From Silene conica (lineage: Eukaryota > Streptophyta > Magnoliopsida > Caryophyllales > Caryophyllaceae): 64,000 nt of DNA. The stretch spans positions 15,147,111 through 15,211,110 of the forward strand of contig CM055320.2 in assembly GCA_029255685.2 (NCBI GenBank). The letters are read 5' to 3'. The notes under the pieces are model-generated. The model was given only the letters and a program-made list of their open reading frames with translations. It searched no databases and was not told the DNA's origin. This document shows positions 10,413-21,089 of this stretch, piece after piece; the stretch's first letter is position 1, and each line of letters begins with the position of its first letter. Made by a program: the position numbers and the translations under genes.

Positions 10413-11690
10413 TGATAAGGGTAAAGTCGTCACCCTAAATCAAAATAATCCTTAGGATACTACTAACTAATAGCTAGCGGCAAGGAAGGTATCGAATCCA
10501 CAGGGAGGCGGTAATAAATTGTTGCCTAAAGTAAATAAGTCTTAAAGTAACAATTGAGTTGTTTCGATTGTTTTTGTTGTCTAATTAACTAATTGCAAAA
10601 AAAGTAAATAAAGATGTAAACAAGTATTAGGAAAGATCAAGGGATCAAGTTCACATAGGCAATTATCCAGAGGAATAGGATTTAACTGATTTAATTGGGC
10701 AAGATTATTATTTAAGATCATATGTCTGGTCGGTATTCATATAATCTTTAGATCTAAACCTAACATGTGGTCGCTATAATTAGGTCACTCTATTCAATTG
10801 TTGTGACCTATCTTAGTCTTAATCTACGGTCGGATTTAAGACTAATTTGTGAGACTAATTAACTAATCCTGGCCAATAATTAATTAATCAGATTTAAAAC
10901 AACGATAGAACAATAATAATAAGCAGTTTAACAATTAAACATCATTAAAGTTTGATTCCCCCTTCTAATCACCTAGATCCCTTTTCACCCTAGACAAATA
11001 AATTAGCTACGCATGGCTTGGGATCTAATTACAACAATATTGATTGAAAACATAATTAATAAAGCAATAAACTAAGAACGAGAATAATTGAAGAACAATA
11101 AAGTTGAGATTTTGATTAAATACCGTAAATAGGAGAACAAGATCAGAAGGCAATTGCTAAATAATAATCCGGAAGGCTACTAATAATAATTAGGGTTTTT
11201 GAGTAATAAAAAGTGTATCTAACAATAGGCTACGAAGCCTTTATTTATAACAACTTACTAACAAAACTATGGAAACAACTCTAGACAAATTATGGAAACT
11301 CGGACAAATCAAAAGCACTGGACCGAGCACACAAGGCACTCGATCGAGGTTTGATGGCACTCGATCGAGTACACAAGGCACTCGATCGAGTGTTGATGGC
11401 ACTCGATCGAGTGCTCCTCTAAGTCAACATGATTCTTCGTTTCTCTCATTTCTTTTGGCAATCTTCCTTGATTCTTGCCTAACTTCCTATTTCTTCGCCT
11501 TGCCGACTCCGCGGTACTCATGTAATCTTCTTTAAACCTCTGGAATGCATCCATCTGTATCAGAAACACCAAAATGCGGGAGTATTGATATTTATGATAA
11601 AAAGGGCATATATGACATGGATTAGCGCACAAAACCGTAACAAAAGTATACAAGGGAAGACATAAAGATGTATATAAATATGACTCATCA
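10413..11690 (-). repeat. Athila 5' LTR
   Basis: A 1,278-bp LTR from TGATAAGG at 10413 to CTCATCA at 11690, starting four bases after the primer site. A minus-strand TATA-like word, TATAAATAAAGG, lies at about 11239-11250 and is a plausible element promoter. The LTR includes the CACTCGATCGAGTG palindrome array at 11316-11413. Confidence 0.75.
11316..11413. repeat. 21-bp-spaced CACTCGATCGAGTG palindromes in the Athila LTR
   Basis: Copies start at 11337, 11358, 11379 and 11400, with a degenerate fifth at 11316. All are 21 bp apart, separated by alternating short linkers. Confidence 0.9.
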
Positions 11691-12060
11691 CCCTTCAACC
11701 ACTTTCTTCACCTACCACCACACTTGCAACTACCACCACAATAGCCACCACCAAACCACCACCATGACGCCACCGCCACCGCTGCCACCACCCCCGCCAC
11801 TACCACCGTCACCATTGCCATTACACCACCACATTACACCACCACCACCACTGACACCCCCACCACCATCACTGACATGACACCCCACCACCATCACCAT
11901 CGTGACCATCGTCACCACCACCAACGCTACCGCCATGACATCTCTACCACCACCATCGCCACCACCGCCATGACACCCTCACTACCATCACCGTCGTCAC
12001 CACCACCACCGTTGCCGCCACCACCACTGCCATGACACCCCACCATCGCCGCCGCCAGTT
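11691..12060. repeat. CCA/CAC-rich low-complexity tract
   Basis: About 350 bp dominated by interrupted (CCA)n, (CAC)n and (CCG)n triplets just outside the Athila LTR. Open frames within it are runs of Pro/His/Thr or Gly/Val and have no gene-like features. Confidence 0.8.
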
Positions 12061-12431
12061 GATAATTGGTTGTTTATGGTGGCGTGTGTTAGTGATTGGG
12101 AGTGAGTGTGAGTGGAACATTAGTTCCCTTTCTTGGTGTAACCAAACAACCAGTTAAGTTTTAGGTAATCCATTTTATTTTCCCCTCTTACCCTTTATTT
12201 TTTCCTTTCCCTTTCTCTAACCAAACGCCCCCTAAAATCTTCCCATGGGAGGCAAGATTTGGAAGCATAACTCTATCTGAACTCTCATCTAACTATCAAA
12301 AGACATATTTTTTGGATAATCTCCATCCATTAGTCCATCTCCCTCCTTCCTCCCCTTCCATTTTCATCTCATCAATTTTGTTATCCAAACATCCCCTCCC
12401 CTTAGAAGGAGTTTGGAGGAGATTTTTTTAG
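12061..12431. other. Intergenic, nothing recognised
   Basis: Pyrimidine-rich unique-looking DNA with aaccaaac-type words repeated at about 12139 and 12218. No gene, terminus or RNA seen. Confidence 0.4.
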
Positions 12432-12441
12432 AAGTTTTATT

Positions 12442-12699
12442 TTTATTTTTATTTTTATTAGACGAGGGAACCCGCAACCGCTACCTTCGGTGCGCACCGG
12501 GTAAACGTTTGGGTATATGTGATAGCCTGCAAACCACGTATACCAGGTAAGCCACCGAGGGTGACTGGTTTGAAGTCTATTTAGGCATGGACTCGGGTCA
12601 AGAATGCTCCACAAAATTTTGCTCTTGGAGAGGCTTGAACCCGGATCTCCTGAGAATTTCACCCCCAAGTTTTAACCACTAGACTCCTACCTTGCGGGC
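12442..12699 (-). mobile_element. tRNA-derived SINE, Au-like
   Basis: The minus strand has an A-box (gtctagtggtt, + strand 12674-12684) and a B-box (gggttcaagcc, + strand 12632-12642) in a tRNA-like head. A roughly 190-bp body follows, ending in a (T)nA-type tail seen on the plus strand as ttttatttttattttt. A 10-bp target duplication, aagttttatt, flanks it at 12432-12441 and 12700-12709. Body and head resemble the angiosperm Au SINE as I recall it. It is mobilised by LINE machinery and encodes no protein. Confidence 0.8.
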
Positions 12700-12709
12700 A
12701 AGTTTTATT

Positions 12710-14466
12710 CTTTTATTAGATAGGAGATTTGTCAATAACTACCTACGATGAAACTCTAAATAGAGTTGGTCCGTTTTCCAGCTTTAATTTATCTCACATG
12801 ACTTTTTATGTTTTACTCTTATTTAGGTCCGAAGTTTAGAAAGTCATGATGTACTTACATTCAACTTTAGTAGATGTTCGTAGTTATTATTGAAATGTGA
12901 AAACTTAAATTTTGAGTATCTGAAGTTAAATTATAGTTTTGACGCAATTAGTCATTGTTGTTTGTTGACTGTTGTCAACAAAGTCATGTGAGATAGGTTA
13001 ATGTCGCTATATCGACCAAACAAATATGGTCGAGAATAAACGCATAAACTGATGCGCCTCTTGGAATGAGCGCAACACTTCTTGCGCCCCTTTTAGAGGG
13101 TGCTTAGTCGGTTTCTGCTTTTCTCCTTCTTCCGTCTTTATCTGTTTCTTCGTCGTTCTTTTATTTCCCTTTTACGTACGATATCTTTCATATATAATCT
13201 GATTAAATCACTTATTTTGAGTCATAAAACGGCTTAGCTCAAACCAATCAACATTAACAAGCAAACAATGTCTGACTTTCACAACCACAAATCACCCTTC
13301 AAACAAACACAGTAGAACATGTGCCTATTTCAGATGACTCACCATCCACTATGCCTATTTTAGGATGGGTTTTGTTTCTGATCTCATCTCGTTCTGATGT
13401 ACGCCTTGTAATTATTATTAATCGACTAGTAGTTGTTCGCCGCGCATTTCTATTTTAACTTATGAAAACCTTTTTAGTTATGGTTGTGACTTAGTCTATG
13501 TAATTCACTCTTGTAATTTACATTTTGTTCATTTTTTTACCTTTCAAAAAATATGTAAATCTTCTAATTTTTGACTCAATTGTATGCTAAATAACATGTC
13601 TAACCGACGTAGCTTAATTCACATGTAGGATTAAAACGATGTTTTTTGCTTTCATGCATATAACTAAACAACATCTCGAGTACAAATGAATTCCATGATC
13701 ATTAATAGAGGTCGTTATCGAGGCGAGCTGGATTTGGTCCTCTAGTATGAGCTTCCTGATACATACCATCAGTCCTTACTCAGATATTTGTGAACATCAG
13801 TGTTTGTTGGCATCGCGAGAGTCATTATAGACATAGAATGCTAAGGGTGACATATTTTTTAGTGTGTATGTCATTTTTGAGTCTTGACATGACATGAGGT
13901 TTTCGAACGGATCCCATTATCCATAAAAAATGGTGACGACTCCACAAATGTAGGCTTGTTCAACCATTCACCAGTCTCAATGCCTTTCAAATCGGTATGT
14001 AATGGCCCATGACGTGCTTTGTCAACACAAAGTTTCATGGGAGAAGTGTCGCCGCCTCTAACTATTTGATAGGATGTCACAACCTAACAAAAATATCATA
14101 AATGTACAACAAATAAATGTAGTATTTAGGGGTCGAATTCATGGAAGGTACAAATCTCTTAAATCTAATTATAGTTTCTTTTCTAATTAAGGGTTATCAC
14201 GGTTTATATGATTGAGGTTGAATACAGCAATAAAAATAAAAACTATAAATAAACTAGTACTATAAATATGGAAAATGCAATATAACAATAGATGTAAATA
14301 ATGTGATAAAAACAATGTAGAGAGATAAGTTCAACATATAAATTACTATAAATTACTATAGAAGTGTTAATGACTAATTAGTGATGATAATTCATTGTTC
14401 AACGTGTTTATTTTATTAGATACCATATTTTTACTTTAATTATTTTACTAAATTAGTGATGATAAT
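12710..14466. other. AT-rich intergenic DNA
   Basis: No convincing gene. A 69-codon minus-strand open frame at 13871-14080 is unrecognised and has no visible context as an exon. Short direct repeats of ttagtgatgataat occur at about 14380 and 14454, next to the foldback element. Confidence 0.4.
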
Positions 14467-15427
14467 AGCTATAATAGTTTCTATTCACTCTAATTATTTA
14501 AAATATATTGCCCATGAGTTTCTACGTCGTGGATTATATTTCATGGTTTAATTCATTTATTTGACGATAATGAGTATATTGAGAATTATTGTTGAATATT
14601 GTTGGTGTTGTTGTTGTTGCAGCAGTGGTGATGTTCAATAAGATATATTTTAATTTGCGATATATTTTAATTCACGCTAATTTTAAACTATTTATATGTG
14701 CAATTTTCTCTTAAGTCTTATTGTTATATATTTGCTCAATTTCGTTTAATTGAATATAATTTCATAAAATAAAATACATATATAAATCTATAAATATAAT
14801 ATATAAATAAAATGATTATTTCATGAGAATAATCCATCGTATGTGTGCCCTGCAAATATCACTCCTTCCTATCAATAATTCCAAATTAATCCATCATATT
14901 CATCATTCTTCCCATAACAGTCTAATTGGAATTATTGATAGCGTGAATAAGATGGATTTAATTCATCCTTAGACTGTTATGGGAAGAAGGGTGAATAAGA
15001 TGGATTAATTTGGAATTATTGATAGGATGGAGTGATATTTCTAGGGCACCCATATGATGGATTATTCTCATGAAATAATCATTTTATTTATATATTATAT
15101 TTATAGATTTATATATGTATTTTATTTAATGAAATTATATTCAATTAAACGAAATTGAGCAAATATATAACAATAAGACTTAAGAGAAAATTGCACATAT
15201 AAATAGTTTAAAATTAGCGTGAATTAAAATATATCGCAAATTAAAATATATCTTATTGAACATCACCACTGCTGCAACAACAACAACGCCAACAATATTC
15301 AACAATAATTCTCAATATACTCATTATCGTCAAATAAATGAATTAAACCATGAAATATAATCCACGACGTAGAAACTCATGGGCAATATATTTTAAATAA
15401 TTAGAGTGAATAGAAACTATTATAGCT
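14467..15427. mobile_element. 961-bp foldback element with 459-bp arms
   Basis: The left arm, 14467-14925, and right arm, 14969-15427, are inverted copies of equal length with only scattered differences and no net length change; a 43-nt loop separates them. The outer ends are agctataatag and ctattatagct. The loop and inner arms share the words ttggaattattgatag and gtgaataagatgg, suggesting a smaller MITE at the centre. A transcript would fold into a nearly continuous duplex. No clear target duplication was identified. Confidence 0.9.
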
Positions 15428-16390
15428 ATTATAGTTTTTTATAGACATTGCACAACCATAAATTTCCATATTTTAATTTTAATCTTAATTTATTTTGTGG
15501 TATTATTAGATTAGATAATTGATTGATGAAAAACTCAAGAGATGAATTAAATAGGAAAAATATGTTAATGCAAATTATGGGCGTTAATTAATATAAAGAG
15601 TTTTGAATTACAAAAATTAATTAAATAAGAAAAATTTGTAATTAATTTGGTGGGGATTCAGTATTATGAAGAGTTTTAATCAATTCATTACCATGTTTAA
15701 AGACAAAAATGAAATAAATAGAAAAAAATGTTAATAAAAATGGAGGGTGTTAACTGTTAAGTAATATGAAGAGTTTTATTAATTATTAACATGTTTTATT
15801 AAAAGAATTAACTATAATTATAAAATTTATTAACATATTTTATTACAAAAATTTAAATTAAAATGTCAATATTAATTATAAATTACGAAATTTTGATTTA
15901 AGTTTTGAAGGGTTACATAAATTTTGGAAAATAATATATTTAATATAAAAAATTAATTTAAGAATATTGATAATATCATTTAATATTATAGATAAGTGAA
16001 TTAAATTAATGTCATGTTATAATAAATTGATAATTCATCACACAAATTCGCCATGTCACATTAAAAATATGCTATGTCACATTTAAATAGGCCAAGTCAC
16101 ATTAAAATTATGCCACGTCACATTAAAATTTGACATGTCACATTTTTTTAGTTACCCTTTTAATAAGATTTTATAGATTATGAAGGAATTAAGGGGATTA
16201 TTACAAAAAAGTGCACATATAAGGGGATTAATTTGTAAAAAACAAAAAAAATGAACATTTAAGGCAATTATTTACAAAAAACACAAACTTATCAATTATG
16301 TAACTTTAAAATTGTTTTATTTAATTGAAATTTTTTTAATGTTAAATACAGAGAGTCTAAACAGGACTGGACAACAATACTAATATCATA
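15428..16390. repeat. AT-rich stretch with a short tandem repeat
   Basis: Mostly A/T with no gene. At about 16048-16147 there are five units of roughly 21 bp built on catgtcacattaaaa (variants ctatgtcaca, ccaagtcaca, ccacgtcaca, acatgtcaca). Confidence 0.6.
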
Positions 16391-16680
16391 ATAATGGCAA
16401 AGTTTACCCGCTTATATTAAGCATCTCCCATTGTGATAGATATCAGATTATCTCAAAGTGGGATCCGGGTATCGAAGACCTGTGCAGTCACGAGCGATGA
16501 AACGGATTAGCGAGTTTTTTATGACGATTGACGAGTAGTTTTGATCCTCCCGAGCTCAATTCATGGGATTACCCCTCACGGGAAGACATGTGGCCAAGGG
16601 AGATTCAAACCCATCCTTTGGATGCTTTGAGAGAATGTGAATCTCCACTAGACCAATAACACTTGATTTAATTACCGAAT
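16391..16680 (-). mobile_element. Second tRNA-derived SINE-like repeat
   Basis: The minus strand has an A-box (ggtctagtggag, + strand 16643-16654) and a B-box (gggtttgaatct, + strand 16601-16612) about 30 bp apart, followed by a 200-bp tRNA-unrelated body. Its sequence differs from the SINE at 12442-12699. The distal end is uncertain and I did not find a clear target duplication. Confidence 0.55.
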
Positions 16681-16688
16681 TTACAAGC

Positions 16689-16694
16689 TTTATT
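16689..16694 (-). terminator. Candidate polyadenylation signal for UGT copy 1
   Basis: AATAAA on the minus strand, 110 bases past the stop codon of the UGT gene ending at 16804. It is the best match in the downstream flank, but it adjoins the SINE-like repeat and plant signals are loose. Confidence 0.35.
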
Positions 16695-16803
16695 AACAAA
16701 ACATAATACAAACCTTAAAATACAAAAACTTTTATATATTCATATTTAGGGCCTCATTTTTTTTTTTCCCGCTAGGCAAAGCCTTCATTTACTATAAGAG
16801 GCT

Positions 16804-19154
16804 CTAGGTGGAACCTATCTTCTCATGGATTAACGAACCAATATAATTGATTAATCTATCAAGTTCCATATAGGACGATCCACCTATACTAGTGGCTATG
16901 CCTGCTAGCCTTTTCAATTCCATTGATTTGTTTTTCATGTGTTTTCCATGTTCTTGTATCATCACCATTCTTATTTTGTCCTCAACTTGGGCCCTTTCAA
17001 CGGTGATACTAAGTTGTTTGCCAATACCCCATTTATTGCAACATAACCAACTATTAGGTTGTTGATCACCCAAAAATGGCCAACAAATGAGCGGAACTCC
17101 GTTACTTATACTCTCAATTGTGGAGTTCCATCCAGAATGTGTCAAGAAAACAGCGACAGATGGATGTTGAAGCACCTCCTCCTGTGGAGACCAATTCACC
17201 AATAAACCTCTACCAGTAATCTCATTTTGAAACTCGAGCGGTAAGATTGCAGATTGCCCGATAATAATATCAGGCCTCACTACCCATAAGAATGGGTGGT
17301 TGCAATTAGCAAGCCCCCAAGCGAACTCTATGAGTTGCTCACTCGACATTGTGGTTGTACTACCAAAACTTACATATACAACTGAATTAGGTTTTTGTGA
17401 ATCCAACCAGTTGAGGCATTGTGAGTCTTCCTTCCAAAATGTGGATTCTAAAATGCTTCCTTCATTATTATCGTTTAGTTGTAAGGTGCTCTTCAAAAGG
17501 GACCCCAATGGGCCTATGGTGTAGATAGGAGTCGGCATGGCAGATGACAAGTCTCTCAGAATATCCTCATCTAAGGCTTCGAAAGTGTTGAAAATTATGG
17601 GTCGCGTGCTACATCTTGCAATAAGACGTTTCATGTAATCAAATATAGGGTTGTTCTTGTTCGTGCTTCTTATATGGCTTGGAAGATCTTTTAACCGCAT
17701 GCCATTCATGCAAGGAGGCACCATGTCCAACTCCATATCTAAACTTCCATCTATCATAAAATTAGGATCTGCCATCACACAACACAACATAAAGTCAAAT
17801 GTATACAAATTAATTAATTAATTAATTAATTATCAATTAATTTCTACCCTTTATAAAATCAACTTTTCTATACCATTGTAAAATATTAAATATTTTACAC
17901 CCTTATAAAATACTTCTACCAAAATTTTCCCCTTATTCTGATTTCGGAGTCAAACACGTTGAATTTACGATATTGCCGTCGCCTATTAGTTCATTTTCAT
18001 ACTTTTATCTTATTTTATCTCATATTTGGTGTGATTTGACGTTAATTTGACCAATTTAATAGTTTTTCATTGTTGATCAAGAACATAATGGCTTGTTAAC
18101 TGTTCAAATGCTACTCCCTATCTGATATTAATCGACAAATCAGTTCATTAGATACAAAAGAGAAGGAAAGAGAGGGAGAGATGGAAGAAAGAAATAAGGG
18201 TAAAATGACATTTTCGTCGCAAATTATGAATCTTAGGGATAAATTTTAAAATTTGATAGAATATACTTTTTCATTACAGCGGAATAAGGGTGTTGAGGCA
18301 AATTTTGATAGAAGTGTTGATGTAAAATAATTTTTAAAATATTTTATAATAAGGGGCGTAAATTTTAAAAAGTTGTTTTTTTATAAGGGGTAAACATTAA
18401 TCACAAATTCTTGTTTCAAATCAAGCATATTCGTTTAAAGCAATAAGACGGCTCAAATAGATATCACTTTATGTAGGACAAAAACAAAATGACTAGCTAG
18501 CTATTAGCCAAAAAAAAAATTATCTTATATTCTTATATTTGAGCTGTTTTAATGTTAAAGCAAGTATATCCGTCTTCAAAGACTTTTATTGAACATTAAT
18601 TGTCCCATTAATTAATTAAAAGAGAGAATATATGAATAATGAATTGTATGCGAACCTTGAAAAGGCAGAATACCCCTGTCACGGAGGGTGTCAAACTGGG
18701 AATAGGTGAGATAACTAAAAGCGCTGCTAGGAGCGAAGAAAACCACGGGGCAGTCCCCTATATCCTTGGCGACGTCCAGAGCGAACGGGATGATAGCGTC
18801 CGATATTAGGAGGGTGATTGGTGGCCATCCGGAGGAGGGTTCATTAATCTTAAGGAGTAGTTTGAGGAAAGGTTCCCGGCATTTGTACTCCAAGGCGGGT
18901 ACAAGTTGACGAATAGGACGGGGAGCTTCTGTATCAGATGGTGGAAGCCCGTCAGGAAATGTTTCAAAACGAAACGATGGGGTTCCGATTAAGGAGTCGG
19001 GACCCCATGACTTAAGTAAACATCCATGGTTGTGCTCAGTGTTCACAAAGGTTATATGTAATCCTTTGGAGTTGAGTATCTTACCCAGTTTTAGCATTGC
19101 TTTTATATGGCTTTGTGCCGGGAATGGTACCATTACTACGTGTAGTTGTGACAT
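16804..19154 (-). CDS. UDP-glycosyltransferase, UGT85-like (copy 1), two exons
   Basis: Family 1 glycosyltransferase predicted to move a sugar from a UDP-sugar to a small hydrophobic acceptor in the cytosol. Exon 1 is 19154-18656 and exon 2 is 17768-16804. The 887-bp intron starts gttcgc, ends gatggcag and is phase 1, at the position usual for UGT85 genes. Together they encode 487 residues, normal for the family. His16 in PFPAQSH (usually QGH) and Asp119 in LLISDA fit the catalytic His-Asp pair. The C-terminal PSPG box has the expected 44 positions, from WSPQ through HSGWNS to GDQ, with Trp22 and Gln44; Gln44 usually goes with UDP-glucose. There is no signal peptide, as expected. The gene faces away from copy 2 with 1.9 kb between start codons. 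The acceptor cannot be read from sequence. The frame is intact throughout. Confidence 0.92.
17845..18394. mobile_element. MITE-like inverted repeat in the intron of UGT copy 1
   Basis: Ends taccctttataaaa and ttttttataaggggta are inverted, and inner words (tattttacacccttataaaata, tctaccaaaatttt) recur inverted at 18240-18370, giving imperfect arms of roughly 100 bp. No clear target duplication, so the class is undecided. It fills most of the intron. Confidence 0.55.
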
Positions 19155-19660
19155 AATTCACTACTCACTACTCACTAGTTTATCAAGTACTTAAAAACCA
19201 AAAAGATATACGACTACGAGTAATGATTAAAAATTTAAATATAATTAGAAAAAAAAAATTATGATTGAGAGTGAAAATATAATCAGAAACAAAATTTCAA
19301 CATGTAATAATTTTTTAAATATTACAATTTACAAGTATCTTTTACAAAATTAGGTAGATTTAAATACAATTAGTCAATAAATCTATAAATTTCGTATTGA
19401 AACAGCGGAAATGCATGATTATTTAGCCCCGATTGCATTAGATTGGGAAGGGTGGTTGGAGGAGTATTATGTATTTTTTCTTGAGGTAGAGGAGGAGTAT
19501 GCTGTGTTACGGTAGCTGTGGATAAAGAATGGATGTGAGGAGTTTGAGTTTGAGGAGATGGTGGTGTAGACAAGGTGAAGTCAGGACTGAGGATGGGAAG
19601 GTTATGACTTATGAGGTCATAGCAAGGGTCTAATGATAATAGCCAAGTTTTGGGCTATTA
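19155..19660. other. Upstream flank of UGT copy 1
   Basis: 5' flank of the minus-strand UGT. A weak TATA-like word lies at about 19206-19212 on the minus strand. A Pro/Thr-rich 67-codon open frame at 19370-19573 does not look like a gene. An inverted repeat, taatagccaag/ttgggctatta, occurs at about 19637-19660. Confidence 0.4.
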
Positions 19661-19665
19661 TCTTC

Positions 19666-19854
19666 CAATCGTCTTTTGACGAATATTATCCGTCGTAAGT
19701 TGAAAACAAATACTCCGTATTATCTTTCTCATATAAAGCTATTTGGAGGGGAAGGGGAATAGAGCACCCATGCATATTGTCACTTGCAAATGGGAGGAAT
19801 GTTTTACGTTTTTTGTTTGTGACGAATAGTGTTCATCTTCAATAAAAATTTGTG
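19666..19854. mobile_element. Diverged copy of the ATCCGTCAC Mutator-type MITE
   Basis: About 189 bp with ends caatcgtctttt and caataaaaatttgtg and the internal words tatccgtcgtaag and tgtgacgaata, matching the layout of the better copies at 21971, 33912 and 43237. No target duplication could be recognised, in keeping with age. Confidence 0.5.
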
Positions 19855-20678
19855 TTAGTATTATTTCAGGAGTAATATCTTATTTTTCAATATTTTTTAT
19901 TAGTCTAATATTATATGTTAGGTGGAATAAGTATTAAAGACACAAATATTATTTTAGGTTAATAAAAAATTATTTGAAAACAGAATAGAGACGGTTAATT
20001 TGTGAGTTTTAAACTCAAAGTATCTTAAAATCTATTATTAATGTTCGTCTATCTTTAAAAATGGGAGCAATTTATTCATATATTCTGAAGATAATTTGTC
20101 CTCTGTATTATCTCAGCCACCCACTCACTCATTCACTCCCATATCTAGCTTCTTGAGCGTGGAACACGAGGGACGGATCCTCTTATTTTGTACCAAGTAT
20201 TTTATTTTTTCCTTCTCTTTTTTTAAACGGTTAAGAACTTGTGCATTTAAGTTTTTTAGGTAACGACCGGTTCATTTAACACCGTTAATTTAATTCGGAG
20301 GCCCATAAAATATTTCAAAGCCGCAAAACATACCGTTAACATGTGTAAGTTTTTAAATCCACGTAATTTTAGTACGTGTTTTAACTTATAATTATTACTT
20401 TCGTCATTTATATCCAAATTACATATATTTCTTTTTAATTCATTCATATTCAAACTACCACTTTACTAATAAAGCAAAGAAAATAATTAAAGTGTCCTTA
20501 TGAACAACCTTTATTTATATAAAATGTCTCATCATTAATCAATAGCCACACATTTAAATTAGTAAAAAGACATTTAATATACTTCCAATTGTACTTTTAT
20601 GATTTTTTAACCTCTTCCTTAATATTAGTGCAAAAAACATATATACACTTTGTATTTGAATGGGCCGAAGTATAAAAA
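19855..20678. other. Central part of the divergent UGT promoter region
   Basis: AT-rich, no gene. A 65-codon minus-strand open frame at 20256-20453 is not recognisable. This and the flanking stretches are the only sequence between the two UGT start codons. Confidence 0.4.
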
Positions 20679-20679
20679 C

Positions 20680-20920
20680 TTGGGAGAGACGGTTTTTCGA
20701 TAAATTATTGAGAGACTATTCTTTTGTACCATTTTATTTGTATTTCGGAACTCTTTTGTCATTAATCGTACCATAGTAATTTCGTACCTATTTACATAAT
20801 AAATGTACGCATTTTATCTTTAATCATAATTTGTACCAATTTTATTACTTTTAGTACCACCCTTACTTAAATTTGTACAATAGTCTCTCAATACACTTAA
20901 GGAGAGGCGGTCTCTCAAGA
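20680..20920. mobile_element. MITE with GAGAGAC termini upstream of UGT copy 2
   Basis: About 240 bp bounded by tgggagagacggt and gcggtctctcaag, with the inner pair ttgagagactatt / aatagtctctcaat also inverted, giving arms of some 45 bp. The core is AT-rich with repeated tttgtacc words. It ends about 110 bp before the TATA box of copy 2. Confidence 0.7.
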
Positions 20921-21030
20921 AAACTACGAAATAAAGCTTATAATAATCATGTATTTTGGTTAATATTATTAAGTATTATGATTATATCAACATTGTTAAA
21001 ATATATGAGTACTGGTTGAAAATTAGTTTG

Positions 21031-21038
21031 TATAAAAG
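21031..21038 (+). promoter_or_regulatory. TATA box of UGT copy 2
   Basis: TATAAAAG, a canonical plant TATA box, lies 59 bp before the ATG at 21090. A start of transcription about 30 bp downstream would give a leader of roughly 28 nt that includes an (aat)n run. Confidence 0.6.
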
Positions 21039-21089
21039 CGATGGATCACCTTTGAAACAACAATAATAATAATAATAATAATTAATACA

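Larger units (their letters stand above)
6094..11690 (-). mobile_element. Athila-type Ty3/gypsy element, 5' part
   Basis: Minus strand: LTR 10413-11690, tRNA-Asp primer site 10391-10408, gag about 9075-10289, a spacer with low-complexity coding to about 8400, protease about 7600-8300, reverse transcriptase about 6600-7150 and the start of RNase H at 6094-6350. Motifs include LCDLGASVSVMP (protease) and FMDDFSVYG (reverse transcriptase), the latter typical of Athila. The copia element interrupts it at 6093/6094; integrase and the 3' LTR are outside the window. Broken, with several breaks plus the insertion; clearly older than the copia. Confidence 0.88.

Noticed and set aside
11668-11936. Pro/His-rich or Gly-rich small proteins
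   Set aside because: CCA/CAC triplet tract; any frame is open and repetitive.
12632-12684. A true tRNA gene
   Set aside because: A-box and B-box are present, but there is no cloverleaf acceptor stem, and the surrounding body, A-rich tail and target duplication mark a SINE.
13871-14080. 69-codon minus-strand gene
   Set aside because: No recognisable domain, no splice partners and no promoter context; length is compatible with chance.
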